A DNA stretch of 7,620 nt from positions 1 through 7,620 of the forward strand of contig JALWGP010000335.1 of assembly GCA_027038775.1 (NCBI GenBank), in the 5' to 3' direction. The notes under the pieces are model-generated. The model saw only the letters and a program-made list of their open reading frames with translations. It was not told the origin of the DNA and did no database searches. The DNA is from Sedimenticola sp. GTDB lineage: Bacteria; Pseudomonadota; Gammaproteobacteria; Chromatiales; Chromatiaceae. Shown here piece after piece: positions 1 to 6,333 of this stretch; the first letter of the stretch is position 1, and the number at the start of each line of letters is the position of its first letter. The position numbers were made by a program, and so were the translations under genes.

Positions 1-440
1 GGGCGGGCCGCCGCCCAGCCCTCCTCGTGCCAGCGCTCGATGAGCACGTCCAGGGGCCGCTGGCCGGCCAGCTCCTCGGTGGCCAGCACCACCTGCCAGC
101 CACCGGGCGTACGACGCTCGGTGTAGAGCACCATCCGCGGCGCCGCCACGCCCCGGCGCTCGAGGAGGCGAAGGTTGCGCGCCTCGGCGCGGAAGGTGGG
201 CTCGCCGCGCAGGGGATGGCGCCAGCTCTTGCGGATGTGGTTCTCCTGCCGCTTGAGGAAGATGACCGCCTCGCCGCCACCGGGCCGGCGCAGGACCACG
301 CGGGCCACGCCGCTCCAGCCGCCGCGGCGCTGGTTGGGGGGCTCGAACCAGTCGGCCTCGAGATCCCAGAAATCCTCGAACCGCTCCAGGCCGTTGTGAT
401 GGAAGATCTCGCGCCAACCGGGCGCCAGGTAGTCATTCAT
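1..440 (-). CDS. WaaP/InaA-type lipopolysaccharide kinase (5' part, runs off the left edge)
   Basis: The first 146 codons are present and the frame is still open at the edge. The protein begins MNDYLAPGWREIF and looks like the N-lobe of the small eukaryotic-like kinase fold of the Kdo/WaaP/InaA family. Residues 58-64 (AVIFLKR) form the nucleotide-binding strand with Lys63. Glu86 in FRAEARN is the likely helix-C partner, followed by a conserved-looking RRGVAAPRMVLY strand. The catalytic HRD-type loop would lie outside the window. The family phosphorylates LPS core sugars on the cytoplasmic side of the inner membrane. The ATG at 440 is chosen because it has an AGGGG site seven bases upstream and overlaps the waaP stop by eight bases; a second ATG at 436 opens a different, non-homologous frame. 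Position after waaP matches the extra kinase genes downstream of waaP in Pseudomonas (wapP/wapQ region, from memory). The family is fairly secure; the exact sugar substrate is inferred and unknown. Confidence 0.8.
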   Translation of the reverse strand, partial: MNDYLAPGWREIFHHNGLERFEDFWDLEADWFEPPNQRRGGWSGVARVVLRRPGGGEAVIFLKRQENHIRKSWRHPLRGEPTFRAEARNLRLLERRGVAAPRMVLYTERRTPGGWQVVLATEELAGQRPLDVLIERWHEEGWAAAR

Positions 441-1236
441 CGGAGATCCCCTTCGCTTTCAGAGCCAGCGCCCGCCGCTCCACGGCCCGCAGCAGCTTCT
501 CCTCCCGCTTCAGCACCTCCCGCAGCGGCGCGTCGAAATAGGCCTGCAGGAAGCGCAGCCGATCCCGCCGGGTGAGACCGGTCTCCATGGCCGAGAACCA
601 GAGGCTGCCCAGGTCCTTGGCCCGCCAGCGCAGGGGCACCCGGTTGCGCTGCTGCACCCGGTGCAGGTCGATGAGGTAGAGGTGCAGATCCTCCTCCCCG
701 CCCGACCAGGGCTGCTGCAGCAGGAAGTGGCAGATATAGAGGTCGCGGTGGTTGAGCCCCCCCCGGTGGAGCCTGCGGGTTATCTCCGCCACCCGGCGGA
801 TCAGGGTCCACTTGTGCCGTGGCTCGGGCGGGTCCTCCTTCCAGCCGGCGCAATGGTGCTCCAGGCTCACCACCTTCTCCAGCTCGCGGGTCACCACGAA
901 GGAGCGCTGCCGGGCGGGATTCCACCCCTCCCGGCCGTAACCCTGCAGCACCATGGTCTCGATACCGAGTTCCGGCAGCCGCTGCAGGGCGTGCCACTCG
1001 TTGGCCGCCCCCAGCACCGGCAGCCGGCCGCTGGCCAGGTTCTTGAAGATCTCGCGCCAGCCCACGCCCCAGTGGAGCTTGAGAAAGTACCCCCGGCCCT
1101 CCAGCTCGAAGCGGAGGGTGCGCCGGCCGCGACCGGCGATCTCCTTGCGCACCTCTCCCTGCACGTGGAAGGCGTCGGCCACGCACTTCCAGGGGCGCGG
1201 CAGGCGGGCGGCGAACTCGGGAGCCAGCCAGATCAC
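433..1236 (-). CDS. waaP: Lipopolysaccharide core heptose(I) kinase WaaP (RfaP)
   Basis: This gene encodes 267 residues, close to the roughly 265 of the enteric protein. WaaP transfers phosphate from ATP to the first heptose of the LPS inner core, giving the negative charge that divalent cations bridge in the outer membrane; in Pseudomonas the function is essential. Kinase landmarks are visible: Lys53 in GYFLKLHWG, Glu80 in ANEW, the catalytic loop NHRDLYICHFLL with Asp165, and the metal-binding LIDLHR with Asp190. The C-terminus is a basic, probably helical tail. The start is a GTG whose last bases form the stop of waaG (GTGA, four-base overlap). Only a weak GGAG lies 11 bases upstream, so translation probably depends on coupling. 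The next kinase gene overlaps its 3' end by eight bases. Identity is very secure from motifs, length and position. Confidence 0.95.
   Translation of the reverse strand: MIWLAPEFAARLPRPWKCVADAFHVQGEVRKEIAGRGRRTLRFELEGRGYFLKLHWGVGWREIFKNLASGRLPVLGAANEWHALQRLPELGIETMVLQGYGREGWNPARQRSFVVTRELEKVVSLEHHCAGWKEDPPEPRHKWTLIRRVAEITRRLHRGGLNHRDLYICHFLLQQPWSGGEEDLHLYLIDLHRVQQRNRVPLRWRAKDLGSLWFSAMETGLTRRDRLRFLQAYFDAPLREVLKREEKLLRAVERRALALKAKGISDE
448..452 (-). promoter_or_regulatory. Ribosome binding site deciding the start of the second kinase gene
   Basis: On the minus strand AGGGG lies seven bases before the ATG at 440, inside the last codons of waaP. It selects this ATG over the ATG at 436 and over more distant starts. 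It also suggests that the kinase can initiate on its own, not only by reinitiation after the waaP stop. Confidence 0.6.
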
Positions 1237-2342
1237 GAGAGGATGAACTCCACGGCGTGAGGGATGCGGCCATAGATATCGGCCTCCTCGCCAAAACGGA
1301 TGCCGTTGGTCCGCCAGCGGGCGCGCTCGGGCGAGACCAGCATCTCGGCCAGGGCCGCATCGAGCGCCGCCTGCGAGAAGGGCTCGGGCAGCACCCGGCC
1401 GCACTGCGCCTCCTCGATGTAGTGGGCGTAGCCGCAGACCGAGGTGGTGAGCACCGGCAGCCCGGCGATGGCCGCTTCCAGCAGGATGTTGCCGGTGTTC
1501 TCGTGGTAGGCGGGATGGAGCAGCAGGTCGCCGCCCTGGAGGATACGGGGGATGTCGTCCCGGCCCGGCAGGATGCGGAAGCGGTCCGCCACCCCGAGCC
1601 GCCGCGCCAGCCGCTCGAAGGGGGCTGCCTTGTCGGTGCCCAGGGCGAGCAGCCGGGTGCGGCGGCGCAAGGGCTCCGGCAGGGCCGCCAGCGCTTTCAG
1701 GGAGCGGTCCAGCCCCTTGGTGCGGAAGCCCGAGCCGATGCAGAGAATCCAATGCTCCTCCTCGCCGATACCGAACTCCCGCCGCGCCTCGGAACGCAAC
1801 CGGTCGGCGTCGGGCCCCGCCTTCCGGTCGGGCTGGATGCCGGGCGGCAGTTCAAAAAAGCGCTCGTCGGGGGTGCCGTAGTGGCGCTGGAAGGCCGCCT
1901 TCTGGCGGGCGGAGACCAGCAGAATGCGGGTGCGACGCTCCCGGCCGAAGACCGCCGCCTCCCAGGCGAGGAACTGCCGGTAGCGGGGCAGCCAGGCCAC
2001 GGGAAAGCGGTACTGGCGCGACAGGCGCTCGCGCAGGCAGGGGTCGGCGGCATAGTAGAAGTCGAGGCCGGGCAAGCGGTTGAAGCCCACCACGCGGTCG
2101 ATGCCCTCTGCCTCCAGCTCCCGCTGCAACGCCCGGTGGAAGGCGCGGTAGCGGGCGTGGTTGGTGGTCGCTTCCTGCGGCAGCAGGTGCACCTCCACCC
2201 CTTCCGGCCGCTCGCCCCGCCAGCTCATGGTATAGACGTGGACCTGGTGGCCCCGGGCGGCACACTCCCGCGCCATGCGCAGCAGGTTGTTCTGCATGCC
2301 ACCGTGGGGAAAGTACTTGAAGGCGACGAAGGCGAGCTTCAC
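1233..2342 (-). CDS. waaG: Lipopolysaccharide glucosyltransferase I WaaG (RfaG), GT4 family
   Basis: This 369-residue protein (E. coli WaaG is about 374) transfers glucose from UDP-glucose to heptose II, adding the first outer-core sugar at the cytoplasmic face of the inner membrane. In Pseudomonas the sugar may be GalN instead, so donor specificity is inferred. The N-terminal Rossmann domain opens with KLAFVAFKYFPHGGMQNNL, including the glycine-rich acceptor loop. The C-terminal domain has IGSGFRTKGLD at about 202-212 and the GT4 EX7E motif at Glu281-Glu289 (HENTGNILLEA), followed by GLPVLTTSVCGYAHYI, a donor-binding loop. The GTG at 2342 overlaps the waaC stop (GTGA). A GGAGG seven bases upstream favours it over another in-frame GTG at 2348. 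The downstream GTGA overlap with waaP implies coupled translation. A longer in-frame extension to 2444 exists but lies wholly within waaC and is not believed. Confidence 0.95.
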   Translation of the reverse strand: MKLAFVAFKYFPHGGMQNNLLRMARECAARGHQVHVYTMSWRGERPEGVEVHLLPQEATTNHARYRAFHRALQRELEAEGIDRVVGFNRLPGLDFYYAADPCLRERLSRQYRFPVAWLPRYRQFLAWEAAVFGRERRTRILLVSARQKAAFQRHYGTPDERFFELPPGIQPDRKAGPDADRLRSEARREFGIGEEEHWILCIGSGFRTKGLDRSLKALAALPEPLRRRTRLLALGTDKAAPFERLARRLGVADRFRILPGRDDIPRILQGGDLLLHPAYHENTGNILLEAAIAGLPVLTTSVCGYAHYIEEAQCGRVLPEPFSQAALDAALAEMLVSPERARWRTNGIRFGEEADIYGRIPHAVEFILS

Positions 2343-3355
2343 GGGCACCCCTCCATCTGCGCCTGCAGCGCCTTCCAGGCCCGTTCCGGCGCCAGGGCCT
2401 CGAAACAGGCCGGCTCCACCCGGCCCCGGCCGGGCCGCGGACACTGCCTTTTCAGGCAGGGGGCGCAGTCGAGGTCGCTCTCCAGGTTGCGCTGGCGGGG
2501 TCCCACGGCCCCGGTGAGGCCGGTGCGGGTGGGGCCATAGAGGGTCACCGCCGGCGTGCCCAGGGCGGCAGCCACGTGGGCCAGCCCCGAGTCCACCCCC
2601 ACCACCCCCGCTGCGTGGGCGAGGCGCGCCTTCAGGCCGTCGAGATCCAGGGCGGGCAACAGTTCACCCGCGCCACTCTCCCCGCACAGCCGCTCGGCCC
2701 GCCGGCGCTCGGCGTCGCCGTGCCAGGGCCACTCCACGTGGTAGCCGGCTTCCCGGGCCAGGCGGGCCAGCTCGATCCAGTAGGCCTCCGGCCAGTGCTT
2801 GCTGGGCCAGGTGGTGCCGTGGAGGAAGAGCAGAGTGCGCTCCCGTTCCTCCGTCGGCCGCGCCAGCCCGTAATCGGGCGCCGTGCCAGGAAGATCGTAT
2901 CCCAGCGCCAGGGCGAAGAGCCGCCGGATCCGCTCGATGGCGTGGAGCTCGCGGGAGACGGCCAGGCGCCGGTGGTAGAAGGAGGCGGCCAGGGGCTCGC
3001 GGATGGAGCGGCGGTCGTAGCCCGCCACGGTTGCACCGGCCAAGCGTGCCGGCAGGGCGCTCTTGAGCAGCCCCTGGGCATCGATCACCAGGTCGTAGCC
3101 CCCCGCCTTCAGCTGCCGGCGCAGGTGGGCGGGCTCGCCAGAACGCAGGGATTTCCAGGGGGACCGGCGCCAGCGGCGCAGGGCGATGGGGAGCACCCGC
3201 TCCACGGCCGGGTGCCAAGCCGGCACTGCGGCGAAGGCCTCTTCCACCAGCCAGTGGAACTCCATTCCGGGATGGGCGGCAGCTGCGTCGGTGAGGGCGG
3301 GAAAGGCGTGGATCAGGTCGCCCAGCGAGGAGGTCTTGACGATCAGCACCCGCAT
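2339..3355 (-). CDS. waaC: ADP-heptose:LPS heptosyltransferase I WaaC (RfaC), GT9 family
   Basis: The enzyme adds the first L-glycero-D-manno-heptose from ADP-heptose to Kdo2-lipid A at the inner membrane, starting the inner core. The 338-residue protein opens with MRVLIVKTSSLGDLIHAFPAL, with Asp13 at the position of the catalytic aspartate. The N-terminal domain continues through YDLVIDAQGLLKSAL at 87-101. The C-terminal nucleotide-binding domain shows LLFLHGTTWPSKHWP at 175-189 and GVDSGLAHVAAALGTPAVTLYGPT at about 253-276, the ADP-heptose-binding signature of GT9. A C-x2-C-x4-C cluster (Cys297, 300, 305, with Cys317 after it) near the C-terminus resembles the one in waaF here. The ATG at 3355 lies seven bases after the cysC stop with only a weak upstream GGAA. 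WaaC rather than WaaF is assigned from the KTSSLGD start and the TTWPSKHWP region. Confidence 0.95.
   Translation of the reverse strand: MRVLIVKTSSLGDLIHAFPALTDAAAAHPGMEFHWLVEEAFAAVPAWHPAVERVLPIALRRWRRSPWKSLRSGEPAHLRRQLKAGGYDLVIDAQGLLKSALPARLAGATVAGYDRRSIREPLAASFYHRRLAVSRELHAIERIRRLFALALGYDLPGTAPDYGLARPTEERERTLLFLHGTTWPSKHWPEAYWIELARLAREAGYHVEWPWHGDAERRRAERLCGESGAGELLPALDLDGLKARLAHAAGVVGVDSGLAHVAAALGTPAVTLYGPTRTGLTGAVGPRQRNLESDLDCAPCLKRQCPRPGRGRVEPACFEALAPERAWKALQAQMEGCP
2350..2354 (-). promoter_or_regulatory. Ribosome binding site deciding the waaG start
   Basis: GGAGG on the minus strand sits inside the last codons of waaC. Its spacing is seven bases to the GTG at 2342 but only one base to the alternative in-frame GTG at 2348, so it fixes the start at 2342. 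Confidence 0.65.
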
Positions 3356-3362
3356 GAGGGAT

Positions 3363-3959
3363 TCATTCCAGCAGCCGGCGCTCCCTCAGGTACTCCATCA
3401 CCTTGTCCACGCTCTCCTCCAGGGTCTCGGTGTCGGTCTTGAGCCGCACTTCGGGATGCTCCGGCGGTTCGTAGGGGGAGGAGATGCCGGTGTAGTTGGG
3501 GATCAGGCCCGCCCGTGCCTTGGCGTAGAGCCCCTTCACGTCGCGCGCCTCGCACACCTCCAGGCTGCAGTCGCAGTAGACTTCGATGAAGTCGCCTTCG
3601 GCGAAGAGCTGGCGCACCCGCTGGCGCTCGGCGCGGAAGGGAGAGATGAAGGCGGTCATGGCGATGACCCCCGCCTCCACGAAGAGCCTGGTCATCTCGC
3701 CGATGCGACGGATGTTCTCGCGGCGATCCTCCTCGCTGAAGCCGAGGTCACTGCAGAGGCCGTGGCGCACGTTGTCCCCGTCGAAGACGAAGGTGCGGCA
3801 GCCGGCCTGGTGCAGCCGCTCCTCCACCGCGTGGGCCACGGTGGACTTGCCCGAGCCCGAGAGCCCGGTGAACCAGAGCACGAAGCTCTTGTGGCCGTTC
3901 AGCTTTTCCCTCCGTTCACGGGTGACGGTGGCCTCGTGCCACACCACGTTTTCGCTCAT
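3363..3959 (-). CDS. cysC: Adenylyl-sulfate (APS) kinase CysC
   Basis: CysC phosphorylates adenosine 5'-phosphosulfate with ATP to make PAPS, the activated sulfate used for assimilatory reduction and by sulfotransferases; it is cytoplasmic. The 198 residues match the family (about 200). Visible motifs are the P-loop GLSGSGKST at 32-40, DGDNVRHGL at 60-68, [14 protein letters not shown] at 84-97, [13 protein letters not shown] at 104-116 with Ser106 at the position phosphorylated in E. coli CysC, and the lid-like [22 protein letters not shown] at about 143-164. The ATG at 3959 overlaps the waaF stop (ATGA) with no strong binding site, so coupling is likely. No sulfurylase genes (cysD, cysN, sat) occur in the window. 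Placement between waaF and waaC is unusual for a sulfur-assimilation gene. Its base composition looks like that of its neighbours, so a recent foreign origin is not evident. Confidence 0.95.
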   Translation of the reverse strand: MSENVVWHEATVTRERREKLNGHKSFVLWFTGLSGSGKSTVAHAVEERLHQAGCRTFVFDGDNVRHGLCSDLGFSEEDRRENIRRIGEMTRLFVEAGVIAMTAFISPFRAERQRVRQLFAEGDFIEVYCDCSLEVCEARDVKGLYAKARAGLIPNYTGISSPYEPPEHPEVRLKTDTETLEESVDKVMEYLRERRLLE

Positions 3960-4970
3960 CCTGTCCACTTCATCCCTTCCGTTCGTTCCAGTGCCGCCAC
4001 CACTTCGGAGACGGCGATCTCCCTGAGACAGCGCAGGTGGCCCTTGGGGCATTCGCGCTGGAAGCAGGGGCTGCACTCCAACCCGAGATGCAGGATCTCG
4101 TGCCGCGCGTTCAGCGGCGGCGTGAAGCCCGGGTCCGAGGAGCCGTAGAGCGCCACCAGGGGCCGGTCGAGGGCCGCCGCCACGTGCATCAGGCCAGAGT
4201 CGTTGCTCACCACGGCATCGGCCAGGGAGAGCAGGTCCACCGCCTGGGCCAGGGTGGTGCGGCCGGCGAGGTCGACGCAACCTGCCGCCTGCGAAACGAT
4301 ATTGTCGCACACCGGGCGGTCCTTCTCCGAGCCGAAGAGCCACACCTGCCAGCCCCGGTGCAGGTATTCTTGCGCCAGTTCACCATATTTCTCCCCCGGC
4401 CAGCGCTTGGCGGGCCCGTACTCGGCGCCGGGGCACAACACCAGCAGCCGCGTGCCGGCGGGCTTTTCCAGACCCCGGGCCGCCAGCGCCGCCGCCACCG
4501 AGGCCGGCTCCACTTCCAGCGCAGGGGGCGGGATCTCCGGCAGAGATTCGCCCGGCTCCAGCGCCAGGGCCACGAAGCGCTGCACCGTCATGGTCAATTT
4601 CGACTTGTCGAGACGGCGCAGGTCGTTGAGCAGGCCGTAGCGCATCTCGCCCCGCCAGCCGGTGCGCCTGGGGATGCGCGCAGCCCAGGGGACGACGGCC
4701 GACTTCCAGGAGTTGGGCAGCAGGATGGCCTCCTCGTAGCGGCCCCGCAGGGCGCGGCCCAGGCGCCAGCGCTCGCCCGTGGCCCAGGGGCAGCTCGATG
4801 CCGGCCCGCACCTCGGGCATCCGTTCCAGCAGGGGCAGGCTCCAGCCGGGGGCGAGGACGTCGATGGCCCGTCCCGGCGCGCGCGCCTTCAGCACTTTGA
4901 ACAGGCTCTGGGCCATGACCATGTCGCCCACCCAGGAGGGGCCGACGACGAGGAGGGCGGGGGTTTTCAA
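3956..4970 (-). pseudogene. waaF: ADP-heptose:LPS heptosyltransferase II WaaF (RfaF), interrupted by a frameshift
   Basis: WaaF adds the second heptose of the inner core. Two frames together make a near-complete GT9 protein. The 5' frame (4776-4970, 65 codons) starts at a TTG overlapping the stop of the zinc-finger gene (TTGA) and reads VVGPSWVGDMVMAQSL, with Asp16 at the catalytic position, through MPEVRAGIELPLGHG. The 3' frame (3956-4774, 272 residues) resumes at ERWRLGRALR and carries [58 protein letters not shown] and a Cys-rich CSPCFQREC segment. One base, at 4775, separates the frames, and about five residues that I recall between GHG and ER in homologues are absent. The 5' frame would run on to 4380 as nonsense. 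Either the gene is broken by a small deletion or this is a sequence error; recoding is less likely. Family identity is very secure, the functional state is not. Confidence 0.88.
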
Positions 4971-5155
4971 TCCTCGAGTACGTAACGGGTGCTGCAGTAG
5001 GGGCAGACCGCCTCGCCGGTCTTCGCCACCGGCAGGTAGACGCGGGGATGGAGGTTCCACACCTCCTCGCCGCGGGGCGGGCAGCTCAACGGAAGCTGGT
5101 CGCGGGTGACACGGACCAGGCGCTGCGGTTGAGTTTGGACGGCTTCTGCGTTCAT
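4967..5155 (-). CDS. Small CHCC zinc-finger domain protein
   Basis: This 62-residue protein begins MNAEAVQTQPQRLVRV and ends CPYCSTRYVLED. Cys25 (LSCPP), His36 (NLHPRVY), Cys51 and Cys54 (CPYC) form the C-x10-H-x14-C-x2-C pattern of the zf-CHCC family, which also forms the C-terminal domain of the mitochondrial complex I subunit NDUFS6. The biochemical role of the bacterial stand-alone proteins is not established. In proteobacteria they are often found beside ilvE and waaF, as here (from memory), so location is a conserved context rather than evidence of LPS function. The ATG at 5155 has an AGGGG seven bases upstream. The same frame is open much further upstream inside ilvE, but only because of the high GC. 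The stop overlaps the TTG start of waaF. It is 56 bases downstream of ilvE, probably in the same transcript. Confidence 0.9.
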   Translation of the reverse strand: MNAEAVQTQPQRLVRVTRDQLPLSCPPRGEEVWNLHPRVYLPVAKTGEAVCPYCSTRYVLED

Positions 5156-5162
5156 GCGATTT

Positions 5163-5167
5163 CCCCT
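5163..5167 (-). promoter_or_regulatory. Ribosome binding site deciding the start of the zinc-finger gene
   Basis: AGGGG on the minus strand lies seven bases before the ATG at 5155, in the short gap after ilvE. It separates the true 62-codon gene from the long overlapping open frame that continues back into ilvE. Confidence 0.65.
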
Positions 5168-5211
5168 GTCGTATCTCGATGTCGTTGGTGCCGCTCTCGC
5201 CGGCTGGCCCA

Positions 5212-6138
5212 TCATGCCACCGGAGTAAGCCATCCATGATGCACCGGCGAACGGCCATGCACGGCGTCGAAGTACATCTTCTGCAGCAGGGCCGTCACCG
5301 GGCCGCGGCTGCCGTTGCCGATGGTGCGGTTGTCCACTTCGCGGATGGGGGTCACCTCGGCGGCGGTGCCGGTGAAGAAGGCCTCGTCGGCGATGTAGAC
5401 CTCGTCGCGGGTGATGCGCTTCTCCACCACCTCGATGTCCGCCTCCCGCGCCAGCTGCATGATGGTGCGGCGGGTGATGCCGTCCAGGGCGGAGGTGAGG
5501 TCCGGCGTGTAGAGCACGCCGTCGCGCACGATGAAGATGTTCTCGCCCGAGCCCTCCATGACGAAGCCCTCGGCGTCGAGCAGCAGCGCCTCGTCGTAGC
5601 CGCACTCCAGCGCCTCCTGCAGCGCCAGCATGGAGTTGATGTAGTTGCCGTTGGCCTTGGCCCGGCACATGGTGATGTTGACGTGGTGGCGGGTGAAGGA
5701 GGAGACCTTGATACGGATCCCCTTCTCCATCGCCTCCTCGCCCAGGTAGGCGCCCCACTCCCACGCGGCCACCATGCAGTGGACGCGCAGGTTGTCGGCG
5801 CGCAGCCCCATGCCCTCGGAGCCGTAGAAGCACATGGGCCGGATGTAGGCGGAGTCCAGGCCGTTCTCGCGCACCGCCTCGATCTGGGCCCGGTTCAGGG
5901 TCTCCCGGTCGTAGGGCAGCTTCATGCCGAGGATGTGGGCCGACTGGAAGAGCCGATCGGTGTGCTCGGGCAGGCGGAAGATGGCGGGACCGTCGGCGGT
6001 CTGGTAGGCGCGCACCCCTTCGAACACGCCCAGACCGTAGTGGAAGGTGTGGGTGAGCACGTGCACCTTCGCCTCGCGCCAGGGCACCATCTCGCCGTCG
6101 AGCCAGATCAGGCCATCGCGGTCCGCCATCGTCTGCAT
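5212..6138 (-). CDS. ilvE: Branched-chain amino acid aminotransferase IlvE
   Basis: IlvE is a PLP enzyme of fold type IV that catalyses the last step of valine, leucine and isoleucine synthesis, transferring the amino group from glutamate to the 2-oxo acids in the cytoplasm. The 308 residues match the family length. Landmarks include HTFHYGLGVFEGVRAY at 30-45, the PLP-binding Lys161 in CRAKANGNYINSMLA, DAEGFVMEGSGENIF at 188-202 with Glu195, SALDGITRRTIMQLA at 216-230 and FFTGTAAEVTPIREV at 254-268. The ATG at 6138 is preferred because GGAG lies seven bases upstream; the ATG at codon 4 is a weaker alternative. D-amino-acid transaminase and aminodeoxychorismate lyase share the fold, but the YGLGVFEG and GTAAEVTPI segments fit IlvE. 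It heads the run of genes leading into the LPS core cluster; whether they share a promoter cannot be seen. Confidence 0.96.
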   Translation of the reverse strand: MQTMADRDGLIWLDGEMVPWREAKVHVLTHTFHYGLGVFEGVRAYQTADGPAIFRLPEHTDRLFQSAHILGMKLPYDRETLNRAQIEAVRENGLDSAYIRPMCFYGSEGMGLRADNLRVHCMVAAWEWGAYLGEEAMEKGIRIKVSSFTRHHVNITMCRAKANGNYINSMLALQEALECGYDEALLLDAEGFVMEGSGENIFIVRDGVLYTPDLTSALDGITRRTIMQLAREADIEVVEKRITRDEVYIADEAFFTGTAAEVTPIREVDNRTIGNGSRGPVTALLQKMYFDAVHGRSPVHHGWLTPVA

Positions 6139-6145
6139 GTCACTA

Positions 6146-6149
6146 CTCC
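6146..6149 (-). promoter_or_regulatory. Ribosome binding site of ilvE
   Basis: GGAG on the minus strand is seven bases upstream of the ATG at 6138 and 16 bases from the second possible ATG at 6129, so it favours the longer protein. Confidence 0.6.
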
Positions 6150-6208
6150 GTCTCTCTGTTCAGGGTTCTGGCGCGAACACCGGGGCACCATCGTCCAGGC
6201 CGTGCCAT

Positions 6209-6314
6209 GGCCGGGTTCCGCCCTTTCTGTCGGGAACGCCGTGAATCCCTCCATGGAGGCTTCGCGGCGGCATCCCTGCCGCCGAAGTCCCGACAGGAAG
6301 GGCGGAACCCGGCC
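6209..6314. repeat. 106-bp inverted-repeat element (MITE/REP-like) between glnE and ilvE
   Basis: The outer arms are 6209-6235 and 6288-6314, 27 bases each, and are reverse complements except for one base. The 52-base centre carries a perfect 12-base palindrome, CCTCCATGGAGG (6248-6259). It also has a hairpin with an eight-base-pair stem, 6265-6272 against 6277-6284, around a TCCC loop, and this stem can be lengthened by three pairs past a two-base bulge. The whole could fold into a long cruciform or RNA stem with side hairpins. There is no T-run after it on either strand, so it does not look like a standard intrinsic terminator. No coding sequence or transposase fits inside. The structure resembles dispersed miniature inverted-repeat elements in GC-rich gammaproteobacteria. 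That it is repeated elsewhere in the genome is inferred. Confidence 0.8.
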
Positions 6315-6333
6315 TCGTAACGCTCTGGAATCC

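Noticed and set aside
1257..2540. Long open frame of 427 codons on the plus strand, opposite waaG and waaC
   Set aside because: Its protein is rich in Gly, Ala, Arg and Gln with no recognisable domain, and it lies exactly opposite two well-supported genes. Long antisense frames are expected at this GC content.
3186..4148. Plus-strand open frames opposite cysC and the ends of waaC and waaF
   Set aside because: No family motif is visible, and the opposite strand carries a P-loop kinase and heptosyltransferases with clear motifs; these are shadow frames.
4380..5258. A 292-codon open frame covering the 5' part of waaF
   Set aside because: Only its middle (4776-4970) is real waaF. The upstream part overlaps the zinc-finger gene in another frame, and the part after 4775 is out-of-frame waaF.
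4967..5833. Possible 288-residue protein ending in the CHCC zinc finger
   Set aside because: The first three quarters are a shifted reading of ilvE, low in complexity and rich in His, Arg and Gly. A good ribosome binding site sits just before the ATG at 5155, giving a 62-residue protein of family length.
6139..6208. Sigma-70 promoter for ilvE
   Set aside because: A weak TGGACG -35-like hexamer can be found, but no acceptable -10 at the right distance. I see no promoter I could support.
6209..6314. Intrinsic transcription terminator for glnE
   Set aside because: The stem is far longer than usual, has nested hairpins and no following T-run on either strand, so it is better described as an inverted-repeat element. 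It may still affect transcription.
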